Source of the DNA: CAXMST01 sp038206985
GTDB lineage: Bacteria > Actinomycetota > Thermoleophilia > Solirubrobacterales > 70-9
Length of the DNA: 51,150 nt
Assembly (NCBI GenBank): GCA_038206985.1
Contig: JBBRAH010000024.1
Location: forward strand, 1-51,150
Direction of reading: 5' to 3'
The notes under the pieces were generated by a model. It had not been told where the DNA came from. It ran no database searches and worked only from the letters and a program-made list of their open reading frames with translations. Of this stretch, positions 40,315 through 49,123 are shown piece by piece. How positions within the stretch are numbered: position 1 is the stretch's first letter; each line of letters begins with the position of its first letter. The position numbers were made by a program, and so were the translations under genes.

Positions 40315-40881
40315 ATGACCGTCAAGACTGATGTCTCTCGCTTCCATGTACACGACGAGTTGACTGCTCCGGAGGGCAGCGATCGCATGCTGAAGACGAT
40401 CGCCGAAACCGGGGGCTCGATCTCCAAGTTCGTAGGTGTGCTGGCGGGTGCTCCACGCGCCCTCCGGGCCTTCGCACGATTGCGCTCGGAGCTCCGCGCC
40501 GGCGTCGTCCCCGAGGCGACCCAGGTTCGGATCGCCATCGCGGTCGCCGAGCACCGCGGCGACGGCTACAGCGTCGCCCAGGCCGCTCGCAGCGCCCGCC
40601 AGCTGGGCCTCGGCCTCGACGAGATCTCGCTTGCTCGCAGCTTCGACTCGACCGACGAGGCCGAGAAGCTGCTGCTGACCCTGCTCAAGGCCACCATCGA
40701 CGCTGACGGCCATCCGCCGCACTACCTGCTGGAGGAGGCACGCGAGGCCGGCTGGACCGACGAGCAGATCCTCGAGGCACTGTCGCTGGTCGCCTTGGCC
40801 GAGTTCCAGAGCCTGATCGCAAACGCCGGCGGTCTGCCGATCGATCAGGCCGACTCGGGCAAGTTGCCCGCCGCGGCCTGA
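40315..40881 (+). CDS. AhpD/carboxymuconolactone-decarboxylase-like protein lacking the redox cysteines
   Basis: 188 residues, all-helical. LAGAPRALRAFARLRSELRAGVVPEATQVRIAIAVAEHRGDGYSVAQAARSARQLGL follows the CMD/AhpD pattern, but the CxxC of the active helix is replaced: the expected Cys-x-x-Cys-x-x-H reads GDGYSVAQ, and no Cys occurs in the protein. Peroxidase-type thiol chemistry is therefore excluded. A GGAG site precedes ATG 40315. Strong promoter plus palindrome imply tight, possibly high-level, regulation. Function unknown. Confidence 0.75.
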   Translation: MTVKTDVSRFHVHDELTAPEGSDRMLKTIAETGGSISKFVGVLAGAPRALRAFARLRSELRAGVVPEATQVRIAIAVAEHRGDGYSVAQAARSARQLGLGLDEISLARSFDSTDEAEKLLLTLLKATIDADGHPPHYLLEEAREAGWTDEQILEALSLVALAEFQSLIANAGGLPIDQADSGKLPAAA

Positions 40882-41144
40882 ATCAGACTCCGAACGCTCT
40901 GCAGCGTCGCTGGGTGAGACACACCCGGTGACGCTGCAGCGTGTTTAGCCGCCGGCGTCGGAAGAGGGCGGGTCGCGCCCTCTGAACTGGCCGCCGCGGC
41001 ACCCATCGCCACCACAGCCATGATCACCGCCCAGAGCGCGATCCGGTCCGGGCGAGCGGCGATGCTGCTCTGCCGCTGTCGCGGGCGCGCCCTGGAGGCC
41101 TGTGATTCCGCGTAGCTACGCGTCTGGGTCTGGCGGTGATCCAT
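40845..41144 (-). CDS. Small membrane-anchored protein under a c-di-AMP riboswitch
   Basis: 99 residues: an Arg/Gln/Ser-rich cytoplasmic N-terminus (1-34), one membrane helix or uncleaved signal (RIALWAVIMAVVAMGAAAASS, about 34-54) and an Ala/Pro/His-rich external tail of 45 residues without any recognisable enzyme domain. ydaO-type riboswitches in actinobacteria usually govern cell-wall hydrolases (Rpf, NlpC/P60, transglycosylases) with just such an N-terminal anchor, so this may be a shortened relative. GGAAGAG lies 5 bases before the ATG and directly adjoins the riboswitch. Its end overlaps the convergent AhpD-like gene and its terminator. Confidence 0.6.
   Translation of the reverse strand: MDHRQTQTRSYAESQASRARPRQRQSSIAARPDRIALWAVIMAVVAMGAAAASSEGATRPLPTPAAKHAAASPGVSHPATLQSVRSLIQAAAGNLPESA
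40899..40945 (+). terminator. Intrinsic terminator of the AhpD-like gene
   Basis: CTGCAGCGTC (40899-40908) pairs with GACGCTGCAG (40930-40939) and the helix continues inward through GU/CG/UG pairs to GGGTG / CACCC with an AGACA loop, about 18 bp in all, then GCGTGTTT. It starts 18 bases after the stop codon. Confidence 0.75.
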
Positions 41145-41155
41145 GAAATCTCTTC

Positions 41156-41291
41156 CAACGCTTGTGGGGTTAGCTGTCGGGCTCGCGCTGGTTGAGTTCG
41201 CGCTACGCGGCTGCTGCCGCGATTCGCCCCTGATCGAGGGAATCTGGTGGTTCCCCCACTCCCTGCCTCTTGCGGCGGGGATTCAGCGTTG
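41156..41291 (-). promoter_or_regulatory. Cyclic di-AMP riboswitch (ydaO-yuaA type)
   Basis: Read on the minus strand: CGCUGAAUCC, then CAGGGAGUGGGGGAACC, GGGGCGAAUCGCGG, and at the 3' end CCCGACAGCUAACCCC followed by AAGCG. These are the conserved blocks of the ydaO-yuaA aptamer, in order. The outer P1 helix is CAACGC (41291-41286) with GCGUUG (41161-41156). Five to six bases after P1 is the ribosome site of the 99-residue protein, so ligand binding could control translation or transcript continuation. A TAGGCT (-10 like) lies just upstream near 41299-41304. Confidence 0.93.
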
Positions 41292-41412
41292 CGGCAGCCT
41301 AGCAAAGCGACCAGCGGAAGCTCATGATTCGCTAACACCGCGGCTTTGGAGGCCTGGGTATACATAACTCGGGCCGCCCCTCCCCGGCGTTCGGGCCGGG
41401 TAGGTTGAGTGC

Positions 41413-42243
41413 ATGTCCTCCGCAGTTGTGACAGGTGCAGCCCGCGGTCTCGGCTTCGAGATCGCCCGCGTCTTGCTTGGCCGCCAGCTCGATGTGACGC
41501 TCGCCGACATCGACGGGGAAGCGGTGTCCTCCGCGGTGGATGGGCTCGGTGCGCTCGGCGGCCACGCCACCGCTGCCCAGCTCGATGTCTGCGATGAGGC
41601 GGCCTGCATCGCGCTCGCACGCGACGTGGCCGGCAGAGACGAGCTCAGCGTCTGGGTCAACAACGCGGGCGTGCTGGCGACGGGCGCGTCCTGGACCCAT
41701 GCGCCGGAGATCCGCAACCGGATGTTTGAGGTCAATACCTTCGGCACGATCAACGGGACGTTCGCGGCGCTTGAGCAGATGCGCCGCGCCGGTCGAGGGC
41801 ACATCGTCAACGTAGTCTCGCTGGCCGGCCTCGGCACGCCGCCGGGAGAGACCGTCTACGCCGCCAGCAAGCACGCGGCGATCTCCTTCTCTCTCGGAAC
41901 GCTCGCCGACCTGCGGGCCGAGGGCATCAAGGACATCCACATCTCCGCTCTGTGCCCGGACGGGATCTGGACCCCGATGCTCTACGACAAGCTCGACGAT
42001 CCGGCCGCCGCGCCCTCGTTCAGCGGCACGCTCCTGCAGCCGGGCGAGGTGGCGGCCAAGGTCGCCGACCTCCTCGACAAGCCGAAGCCGGTGCTCGCCG
42101 TGCCCCGCTCCCGCGGCGTCTTCGTCAGGCTCTTCGACGCCTTCCCGGGGCTCAGCTCGCGCGCGACGCGGCTCTGGCTCGCCGACGCGCGCCGCCGCCA
42201 GAAGCGCTGGAAAAAGAAGCTGCAGAAACAGGGCCGGGTATAG
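41413..42243 (+). CDS. Short-chain dehydrogenase/reductase (SDR)
   Basis: 276 residues, classical SDR: NAD(P)-binding TGAARGLG (7-14), acidic LADIDGE after strand 2 (suggesting NAD+ preference), LDVCD, NNAGVL, and the catalytic Ser/Tyr/Lys (VVSLAG, YAASK). The C-terminal 25 residues are strongly basic (ARRRQKRWKKKLQKQ). TATACAT at 41359-41365 is a possible extended -10. Substrate unknown. Terminated by the hairpin shared with RNase P RNA. Confidence 0.9.
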   Translation: MSSAVVTGAARGLGFEIARVLLGRQLDVTLADIDGEAVSSAVDGLGALGGHATAAQLDVCDEAACIALARDVAGRDELSVWVNNAGVLATGASWTHAPEIRNRMFEVNTFGTINGTFAALEQMRRAGRGHIVNVVSLAGLGTPPGETVYAASKHAAISFSLGTLADLRAEGIKDIHISALCPDGIWTPMLYDKLDDPAAAPSFSGTLLQPGEVAAKVADLLDKPKPVLAVPRSRGVFVRLFDAFPGLSSRATRLWLADARRRQKRWKKKLQKQGRV

Positions 42244-42252
42244 CCGCGAATA

Positions 42253-42283
42253 GAAAGAGCCCCCGGAGACCGGGGGCTCTTTC
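42253..42283. terminator. Bidirectional terminator between the SDR gene and rnpB
   Basis: A perfect 14-bp stem GAAAGAGCCCCCGG / CCGGGGGCTCTTTC with an AGA loop. It has a T-rich arm end in both directions and lies 9 bases after the SDR stop and 4 bases past the rnpB 3' end, so it serves both convergent transcripts. Confidence 0.9.
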
Positions 42284-42287
42284 CGTA

Positions 42288-42658
42288 GCGGGCCGTTAAG
42301 CCGGATCCTGTCTGGCGCAATCATCCATCTCCGGTCCTCCGTCTCCGAAGGCCCGGGGCCACGTTCTCCGTGGTCCTGCGACCTACCTGGACCTCGCCGG
42401 GTCGGGTCGACGGTCCTGCTTGGCCTTGCACCGGGCGGGGTTTACCCAGCCGTTGCGTCACCGCAACGCTGGTGCGCTCTTACCGCACCTTTTCACCATT
42501 GCCTGTACGCGACTCACGTGTGGCCGCGCCATCGGCTGTGTTGTTTCTGTGGCACTTTCCCGCGGGTTTCCCCGGGTGGGAGTTACCCACCGCCCTACCC
42601 TCTGGTGTCCGGACTTTCCTCGAGTGGTCAGCTGACCTCCCGCGATCGCGTGGCCCGC
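42288..42658 (-). ncRNA. rnpB: RNase P RNA (class A)
   Basis: The catalytic RNA that trims 5' leaders of tRNA precursors. On the minus strand the 5' part reads GAGGAAAGUCCGGACACC (P4 strand region) and the 3' end GACAGGAUCCGGCUUAA; GGGCGGUGGGUAACUCCC-type segments lie between. The outermost P1 helix is GCGGGCC at the 5' end (42658-42652) with GGCCCGC at the 3' end (42294-42288), which sets the ends to within a few bases; about 371 nt. Confidence 0.95.
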
Positions 42659-42666
42659 AGCAACGA

Positions 42667-42696
42667 ATGCTACGCCCGCCCCGGGGCCGGGGTCAA
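42667..42696 (-). promoter_or_regulatory. Promoter of rnpB
   Basis: TTGACC (-35, 42696-42691), 18-base GC-rich spacer, TAGCAT (-10, 42672-42667); 8 bases further is the predicted 5' end at 42658. A near-consensus sigma-A promoter for a stable RNA. Confidence 0.8.
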
Positions 42697-42802
42697 GCCG
42701 TGCCTGCCTCATGAGCGCCTCGCTGCACCGACCGGACCGCTGCGCCTGGGCCTCAATCGACACACCGCGCTGTCGGCTATCTCGGACAGGCCGGCAGCGT
42801 GT

Positions 42803-43057
42803 CTATTCGCCCGGCCGCGGCGTCGGCTCTTGGTTACCGTGCAGGACCTCGGGGTCAAGGTCAAATCCGTTGGGCCAGACGACCGTGCGTAGCTCAGGGT
42901 CGACGCGAACGCGGCGGAAGAACTCGGGATCCTTGAGCGGCTCACCCATCTGGCCCCACATCACATCGCTCAGGTCTACGTCGCGCTCGACGCCGTCGTC
43001 GAAGCGCAGGCGCAAGGTGTGATCATCGATCGGCTCGGCAGCGGTCACAGCGACCAT
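42803..43057 (-). CDS. DUF2442 domain protein
   Basis: 84 residues. The pattern DDHTLRLRFDDGVERDVDLSDVMWGQMGEPLKDPEFFRRVRVDPELRTVVWPNGFDLDPEVLH is typical of DUF2442 (a small beta-rich domain with LxxxxFxxVxxxxxxxTxxWPNGxDxxPExL). ATG 43057 begins the domain. It follows the DUF4160 gene by 10 bases; such pairs are common and are suspected, not proven, toxin-antitoxin-like modules. Confidence 0.85.
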   Translation of the reverse strand: MVAVTAAEPIDDHTLRLRFDDGVERDVDLSDVMWGQMGEPLKDPEFFRRVRVDPELRTVVWPNGFDLDPEVLHGNQEPTPRPGE

Positions 43058-43067
43058 GGCCCCGATC

Positions 43068-43328
43068 CTAGGGCAGTGGCTCGATTGGCTCCAGTGGTTC
43101 GTGGGCCTGGGCCCGCTGCCAGTTGCTGCGCAGCGCCGGCCGATGGGCATCGGCCCATTCTCTGACCAGCCTCAATGCTCGTGGTGGCAGGTAGCCGTCG
43201 ATCAGTTCCAGGGTCTCGATGTCGAGGTGAGCGATCTCACCTGCATAGGCGGCATGGAAGTGGGCCGGCGGGTGATCATTCCAGTGCATCGTGATCGTAA
43301 TTCCGTAGAAGCTGGAGATCCGGGGCAT
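43068..43328 (-). CDS. DUF4160 domain protein
   Basis: 86 residues. MPRISSFYGITITMHWNDHPPAHFHAAYAGEIAHLDIETLELIDGYLPPRALRLVREWADAH matches the DUF4160 pattern (FYGI.I.M...DH.PPHFHA.Y). The conserved His pair (HPPAHFH) could be catalytic or metal-binding. Upstream partner of the DUF2442 gene. Function unproven. Confidence 0.85.
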   Translation of the reverse strand: MPRISSFYGITITMHWNDHPPAHFHAAYAGEIAHLDIETLELIDGYLPPRALRLVREWADAHRPALRSNWQRAQAHEPLEPIEPLP

Positions 43329-43640
43329 GCGGCCATCATTGCTCTCAAATCCACCCCGTCAAGGGCCAAATCAGTGTTCCTTTCAGGATTGGCACTCGTG
43401 CGTGAGGGAGTGGTGCTTCTCGTGGCGAGAGCGGTGGCAGAAACCCACGCTTTCGCCCAAGAGCAAAGTCGGCATCGAGCGCCTCCCGGGCGAGAATCTG
43501 ACGCGGCCGATGACGCGGAGATCCGCGTCCCGGTCCGTCAGAAATCTGACGCGAGCGGGGGCGTCGAGACCAAGGAAGAGGCCCGCCGGCCATAGCAGCG
43601 CTATGCCGGTGGGCCGATGACGCCGGTAGCGGCGTCCCCG
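43329..43640. other. Gene-poor, hairpin-rich spacer downstream of the lexA operon
   Basis: No convincing gene. It holds several inverted repeats: GACGCGGA / TCCGCGTC (43512-43529), CGTCAGA / TCTGACG (43536-43551), the long stem at 43580-43615 and a fourth at 43619-43636. ATCTGACGCG occurs twice as a direct repeat (43496-43505 and 43544-43553). The last two stems are plausible terminators for the minus-strand lexA/zinc-ribbon transcript; the others are unexplained. Confidence 0.5.
43580..43636 (-). terminator. Tandem hairpins downstream of the zinc-ribbon gene
   Basis: First stem met by minus-strand transcription: GACGCCG / CGGCGTC with a 4-base loop (43619-43636), 4 bases past the stop. Second: GGCCCGCCGG-C-CATAGC with GCTATG-CCGGTGGGCC (43580-43615), about 16 bp with one bulge and an AGC loop, followed on the minus strand by CTCTTCCTTGG. 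Confidence 0.55.
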
Positions 43641-43901
43641 CTACGTCAGATGGGAGCCGCAGCGCGAACAACCGTTGTCCGCCGTGTAGACGCCGCTGCA
43701 GACCGGGCACTCGATCGGATAGCCGGCGGCCAGGGCGGCCCAGGCGGTGAGTAGCTTCGACTCGAGAGTCACCTCGGGGGCGCACTCGGGGACGAGCGGC
43801 GCGCGGCGAGCCTTGGCGCGATCGCGCCGGCGGTCGGGCCGGGACTCGACGGTTCCGGGACGCCTGGTTCTGTTTCTGAGGGCTGAACTCATCTGGATCA
43901 C
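43641..43901 (-). CDS. Small zinc-ribbon protein coupled to lexA
   Basis: 86 residues. Basic N-terminus (RNRTRRPGTVESRPDRRRDRAKARR), a short helix (LESKLLTAWAALAAG) and a C-terminal zinc ribbon, CPVC and CSRC (IECPVCSGVYTADNGCSRCGSHL). GTG 43901 overlaps the lexA TGA as GTGA, so it should be translated with LexA and share SOS control. DNA or RNA binding is plausible from the basic arm and ribbon; no family name recognised. Confidence 0.65.
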   Translation of the reverse strand: MIQMSSALRNRTRRPGTVESRPDRRRDRAKARRAPLVPECAPEVTLESKLLTAWAALAAGYPIECPVCSGVYTADNGCSRCGSHLT

Positions 43902-44503
43902 ACCTTTCTGAACACCCCGATGACGCGGCCAATGACCTCGGCATCCTGGGTGATGATTGGTTCGTAAGCTGGGTTCTCGGGCTGCAGACGGATCGCATCC
44001 GCCTCGCGGAAGAAGCGCTTCACCGTCGCCTCGTCCTCGATCAGCGCAACGACGATCTCGCCGTTTTCGGCATCACTGGCCGGGCGCACGATCACGATGT
44101 CGCCCTCGAGGATGCCCGCGTCGCGCATTGAATCGCCCTTCACGTTGAGGGCGTAGTCGCCGGACTCGGCGCCCAGCATCGCCGGGATCTCGAGCATCTC
44201 CTCGATGTTCTCCTCCGCAAGGATCGGCTGACCGGCGGCCACCTGGCCGATGAGCGGGACGCCTGGTCGCGCCACGCGCTTGGCGCGGTCGACGAGCAAC
44301 TCCAGCGCCCGCGGCTTGGACGGGTCGCGGCGGATGACGCCCGACTTCTCGAGCTTGGTGAGGTGCGCGTGCACGGTCGAAGGCGAGTGCAGGCCCATGG
44401 CCTTGCCGATCTCGCGCACGGTCGGCGGATATCCGGTCTTATCGAGGAACTTCTCGATGAACTCGAAGATCTCGCTCTGGCGCTTGGTCAGATCAAGGTC
44501 CAT
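43898..44503 (-). CDS. lexA: LexA repressor
   Basis: 201 residues. Winged helix at 1-70 (TVREIGKAMGLHSPSTVHAHLTKLEKSGVIRRD), self-cleavage site Ala90-Gly91 in QVAAGQP, and the S24 peptidase dyad Ser125 (KGDSM) and Lys162 (TVKRF). On RecA-ssDNA contact it cleaves itself and derepresses SOS genes. GGAGG precedes ATG 44503; a LexA box 63 bases upstream indicates autoregulation. A second target in the window is the radical SAM gene at 26599. Confidence 0.97.
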   Translation of the reverse strand: MDLDLTKRQSEIFEFIEKFLDKTGYPPTVREIGKAMGLHSPSTVHAHLTKLEKSGVIRRDPSKPRALELLVDRAKRVARPGVPLIGQVAAGQPILAEENIEEMLEIPAMLGAESGDYALNVKGDSMRDAGILEGDIVIVRPASDAENGEIVVALIEDEATVKRFFREADAIRLQPENPAYEPIITQDAEVIGRVIGVFRKV

Positions 44504-44565
44504 GGCTTAGCTTCGCCTCCTGGTTGTCCCGTTCGGGTTTGTCGAGCTGTTTCCGCAGATTGCAG

Positions 44566-44579
44566 GGAACACATGTTCG
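44566..44579 (-). promoter_or_regulatory. LexA box of the lexA promoter
   Basis: GGAACACATGTTCG, one base off the CGAAC(N4)GTTCG consensus and identical in 13 of 14 positions to the box at 27624-27637. It lies between lexA and the divergent tRNA-Leu gene. Confidence 0.85.
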
Positions 44580-44657
44580 TAGAGTAATACGCCCCGCGGA
44601 CGGAATCAACCTCGCCGCCCTGCAACCCCCCGCTGCGTCTATGATCCGCGCCGTTCT

Positions 44658-44744
<87 letters not shown>

Positions 44745-44807
44745 TAGAAATGACTGAGTCCTCAGCGCATCAGGGCAGGGCCGGGGCGAGCGACTGACGA
44801 TCGCCGC

Positions 44808-45764
44808 TCAGCGGAGGGTGGTCAGCCAGAGCTCCGACAGGGGGATGTCCGGGCTGGCCGAATCAATGCCGCGCACGGAACGCTCGATGCCGATCCGCTC
44901 ACGGCCGGCGCCGACCGTGGTCAGCAGCGGATCACGCTGGAGCTCCCTCGCCGCAGCGGGGTCGAGTCCGTCGGCCAGATCGACGGCACCGAGTCGCAGT
45001 TGCTCGATGCGATCGTCGCGATCGGGGATCGATAGGAACTCGAGCCGCTCGACGCCCGGACCGAGGCCGGCCTCCCTCCCCCACCAGTCGGCGCTGCCGG
45101 CGAGCAGAGCGCCCTCGCTGCTCAACTCGCGTAGCTCAAACGGACCGGTGCCCGCGGCGCTCGGGGGGACCTCGTCAGTCCCGAACTCGGCGATGTCGGC
45201 CGGCGAGACGAGGCCGAGCCTCGGGTCGGCGAGCCGGGCCGGCAGGTCGGGAACCGTGGCGCTGAGCTGAAACCGGACCACACCCGGTCGCGGCGGGTCC
45301 ACCACGATCAGCTCGGGGATCACCTTGTCGGCGATGCCGGAGGCCAGCCAACGGGTCGCGTTGGCGATCACGGCATCCGTGTTCAGGGGCGTGCCGTCGT
45401 GGAAGAGCACGCCGGGACGCAACTGAAACTCCCAGAGCGTGTCGTTGCTGGAGGAACCGATTGGCCGAGCCGGGCCACGCCGGCGGCCGATCGCCTCGAA
45501 CGGCCGGTCGAGGCGTGAGGTCAGCGGCTCGTGAATCTGCCGCGAGATCATCAGCTCGGCCCGCCCTCGGACGTAGATCGGGTCCAGGGTGCGGATCGGA
45601 GGAGCAACCGCGAGCCGCGCCGAGAGCGAGGCCTCGGGGGCCCTGCTCGGATCACCGGTGCTCACCCCGGTCTCCGCACCGCAAGCAGTGAGAAGCAGGC
45701 CACACCCAACCAGCGTCACCGCCAGGAGGCGTGCCGGGCAGCCCTGCCTCTCGCCGCCGTCCAC
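44808..45764 (-). CDS. Short family-5 extracellular solute-binding lipoprotein
   Basis: 318 residues. Signal peptide with lipobox LLTAC (Cys28), then the start of an oligopeptide/nickel-type binding protein: RTLDPIYVRGRAELMISRQIHEPLT, LWEFQLRPGVLFHDGTPLNTDAVIANATRWL, GTGPFEL.EL. Normal members have 500 or more residues; this one stops shortly after domain I and lacks most of the rest. No ABC permease or ATPase gene is adjacent. It could be a decayed or a reduced binding protein. GTG 45764 start. It follows secG by 14 bases in the same direction. Confidence 0.75.
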   Translation of the reverse strand: MDGGERQGCPARLLAVTLVGCGLLLTACGAETGVSTGDPSRAPEASLSARLAVAPPIRTLDPIYVRGRAELMISRQIHEPLTSRLDRPFEAIGRRRGPARPIGSSSNDTLWEFQLRPGVLFHDGTPLNTDAVIANATRWLASGIADKVIPELIVVDPPRPGVVRFQLSATVPDLPARLADPRLGLVSPADIAEFGTDEVPPSAAGTGPFELRELSSEGALLAGSADWWGREAGLGPGVERLEFLSIPDRDDRIEQLRLGAVDLADGLDPAAARELQRDPLLTTVGAGRERIGIERSVRGIDSASPDIPLSELWLTTLR

Positions 45765-45778
45765 GTCCGGGACCCGGA

Positions 45779-46003
45779 TCAGATCTTGAGGATGACCAGG
45801 GTGTTGATGACGAACATCACCCCGAAGAAGATCGTCCAGCGATCGAGGTTGCGCTCGACCAGCGAGCCGCCGCCGACCGAACTGCCGCCGCCGCCGATGC
45901 CGAAGGCCCCCGAGAGGCCCGCATCCTTGCCGGAATGCAGGAGGATCAGAAGAACCATGATGATCGTGATGATCACCTGGACGATGCCGAGAACTGTCTC
46001 CAT
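45779..46003 (-). CDS. secG: Preprotein translocase subunit SecG
   Basis: 74 residues with two membrane helices (VLGIVQVIITIIMVLLILLHSG and WTIFFGVMFVINTLVILKI) joined by the Gly/Ser loop GLSGAFGIGGGGSSVGGG, the usual SecG layout. It assists SecYE in protein export. Confidence 0.93.
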   Translation of the reverse strand: METVLGIVQVIITIIMVLLILLHSGKDAGLSGAFGIGGGGSSVGGGSLVERNLDRWTIFFGVMFVINTLVILKI

Positions 46004-46039
46004 TGGCGCGCAGTCTAGACAGTCGCGGCCGTCCGGGAT

Positions 46040-46367
46040 CTAGTCGGCCGGCGCCCCGGGAGCCCGCGACCCCTCGGCAGCGGGGCTCGCCGCGTCGATC
46101 CGCTTGAGTAGGTCAATGGCCTCCGCCTTCAGCTCCGCCTCCTGACGCTTGAACTCGGGTTCGGTCAGCTTGCCCTGAGCGTGGTCGAGCTCGGTGTCGC
46201 GGATCTCCCTGTACTTGGCCTGCTTGCGCGCCTCGAGCTCCGCCAGGACCGGATCCTCGGTGTAGACCACATCGACGCCCTCCGCGGAGCGGAATGGGGC
46301 AAGCACGAAGGCCGCGACGAGCGCTACTAAAACGATTACGAGCAGGACCACCATCACGAGAGTCGGC

Positions 46368-46378
<11 letters not shown>
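46040..46378 (-). CDS. CcmI-like cytochrome c biogenesis membrane protein (short form)
   Basis: About 112 residues. One N-terminal membrane helix (MVVLLVIVLVALVAAFVLAPF) and a soluble helical segment (LEARKQAKYREIRDTELDHAQGKLTEPEFKRQEAELKAEAIDLL) that matches the N-terminal part of CcmI/CycH (RRALLEALRDLEFDHATGKLSEEDY). The C-terminal TPR domain of proteobacterial CcmI is absent. GTG 46378 overlaps the ccmF stop by 11 bases; a Met 9 codons later is an alternative. Confidence 0.7.
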
Positions 46379-48589
<2,211 letters not shown>

Positions 48590-48593
<4 letters not shown>

Positions 48594-49018
48594 CCGCCCA
48601 CGATCTCGACGTTGGGATCGTCCCCGAACTCCTCCTCGAACTTCGAGGGACACTTGGTGATCAGGCTATCCTTCTCCGCAACGAGGACGCCCTGCTCGTT
48701 GAGCGAGCCGGTGACGATCACTTCGCGGCCCTCGCGAAAGGGGTCCGGAACAACGCCGGTGTACTCGACCGGCGCACCCTCGGTGCCGTCCCGGTCGAGG
48801 ATCTCGAAGCGGGTGACCGTGCCCCGCTCGACCGAGCCGTCGGCGACCTTGCCGGTCACGTCGTAGGACTTTCCGTCATCCGCGCGGGCCATCAGTTCGG
48901 AGGGCTCAATCGCGTCGGTGCCGGCGTTGAAGGAGGTGTAGATCAGCGCAACCGCCAACAGGACGGCGGCCGAGAGCGCTACAACGAGGCGGATCTGGCG
49001 TTTACGGGCGGGATCCAT
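48590..49018 (-). CDS. ccmE: Heme chaperone CcmE, Cys-type
   Basis: 142 residues: N-terminal anchor (LVVALSAAVLLAVALIYTSF), then an OB-fold (VTGKVADGSVERG, TRFEILDRD, VEYTGVVPDPFREGREVIVTGSL). The covalent heme site, HxxxY in classical CcmE (AKHDENY), is CPSKF here: Cys123 replaces His and Phe127 replaces Tyr. Cys-type (CxxxY) CcmE proteins are known from Desulfovibrio and archaea; this variant also changes the Tyr. First gene of a ccmE-ccmF-ccmI run; CcmABCD are not in the window. Confidence 0.93.
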
Positions 49019-49123
49019 GGGGGTCGCGGATTATCGCAGGGTGGACAGCTCCGCCGGCCGCGATGGCGGGCGCGTCGCTGCCGCGCCGATGGCGGACTCC
49101 CCGGCTTGGTATCAATGGTTGCA

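Noticed and set aside
41143..41367. A 74-codon plus-strand frame with a hydrophobic start
   Set aside because: It is the antisense of the c-di-AMP riboswitch; its sequence is fully explained by the RNA, and it lacks a ribosome site.
43380..43445. Stem CACTC/GAGTG suggesting a tRNA or riboswitch
   Set aside because: Only a 5-bp stem; no cloverleaf and no conserved riboswitch block on either strand.
43056..43595. Overlapping plus- and minus-strand frames across the DUF4160 gene and the structured spacer
   Set aside because: They are antisense to DUF2442/DUF4160 or cover hairpin-rich spacer; translations are Arg/Ser/Pro-rich without motifs.
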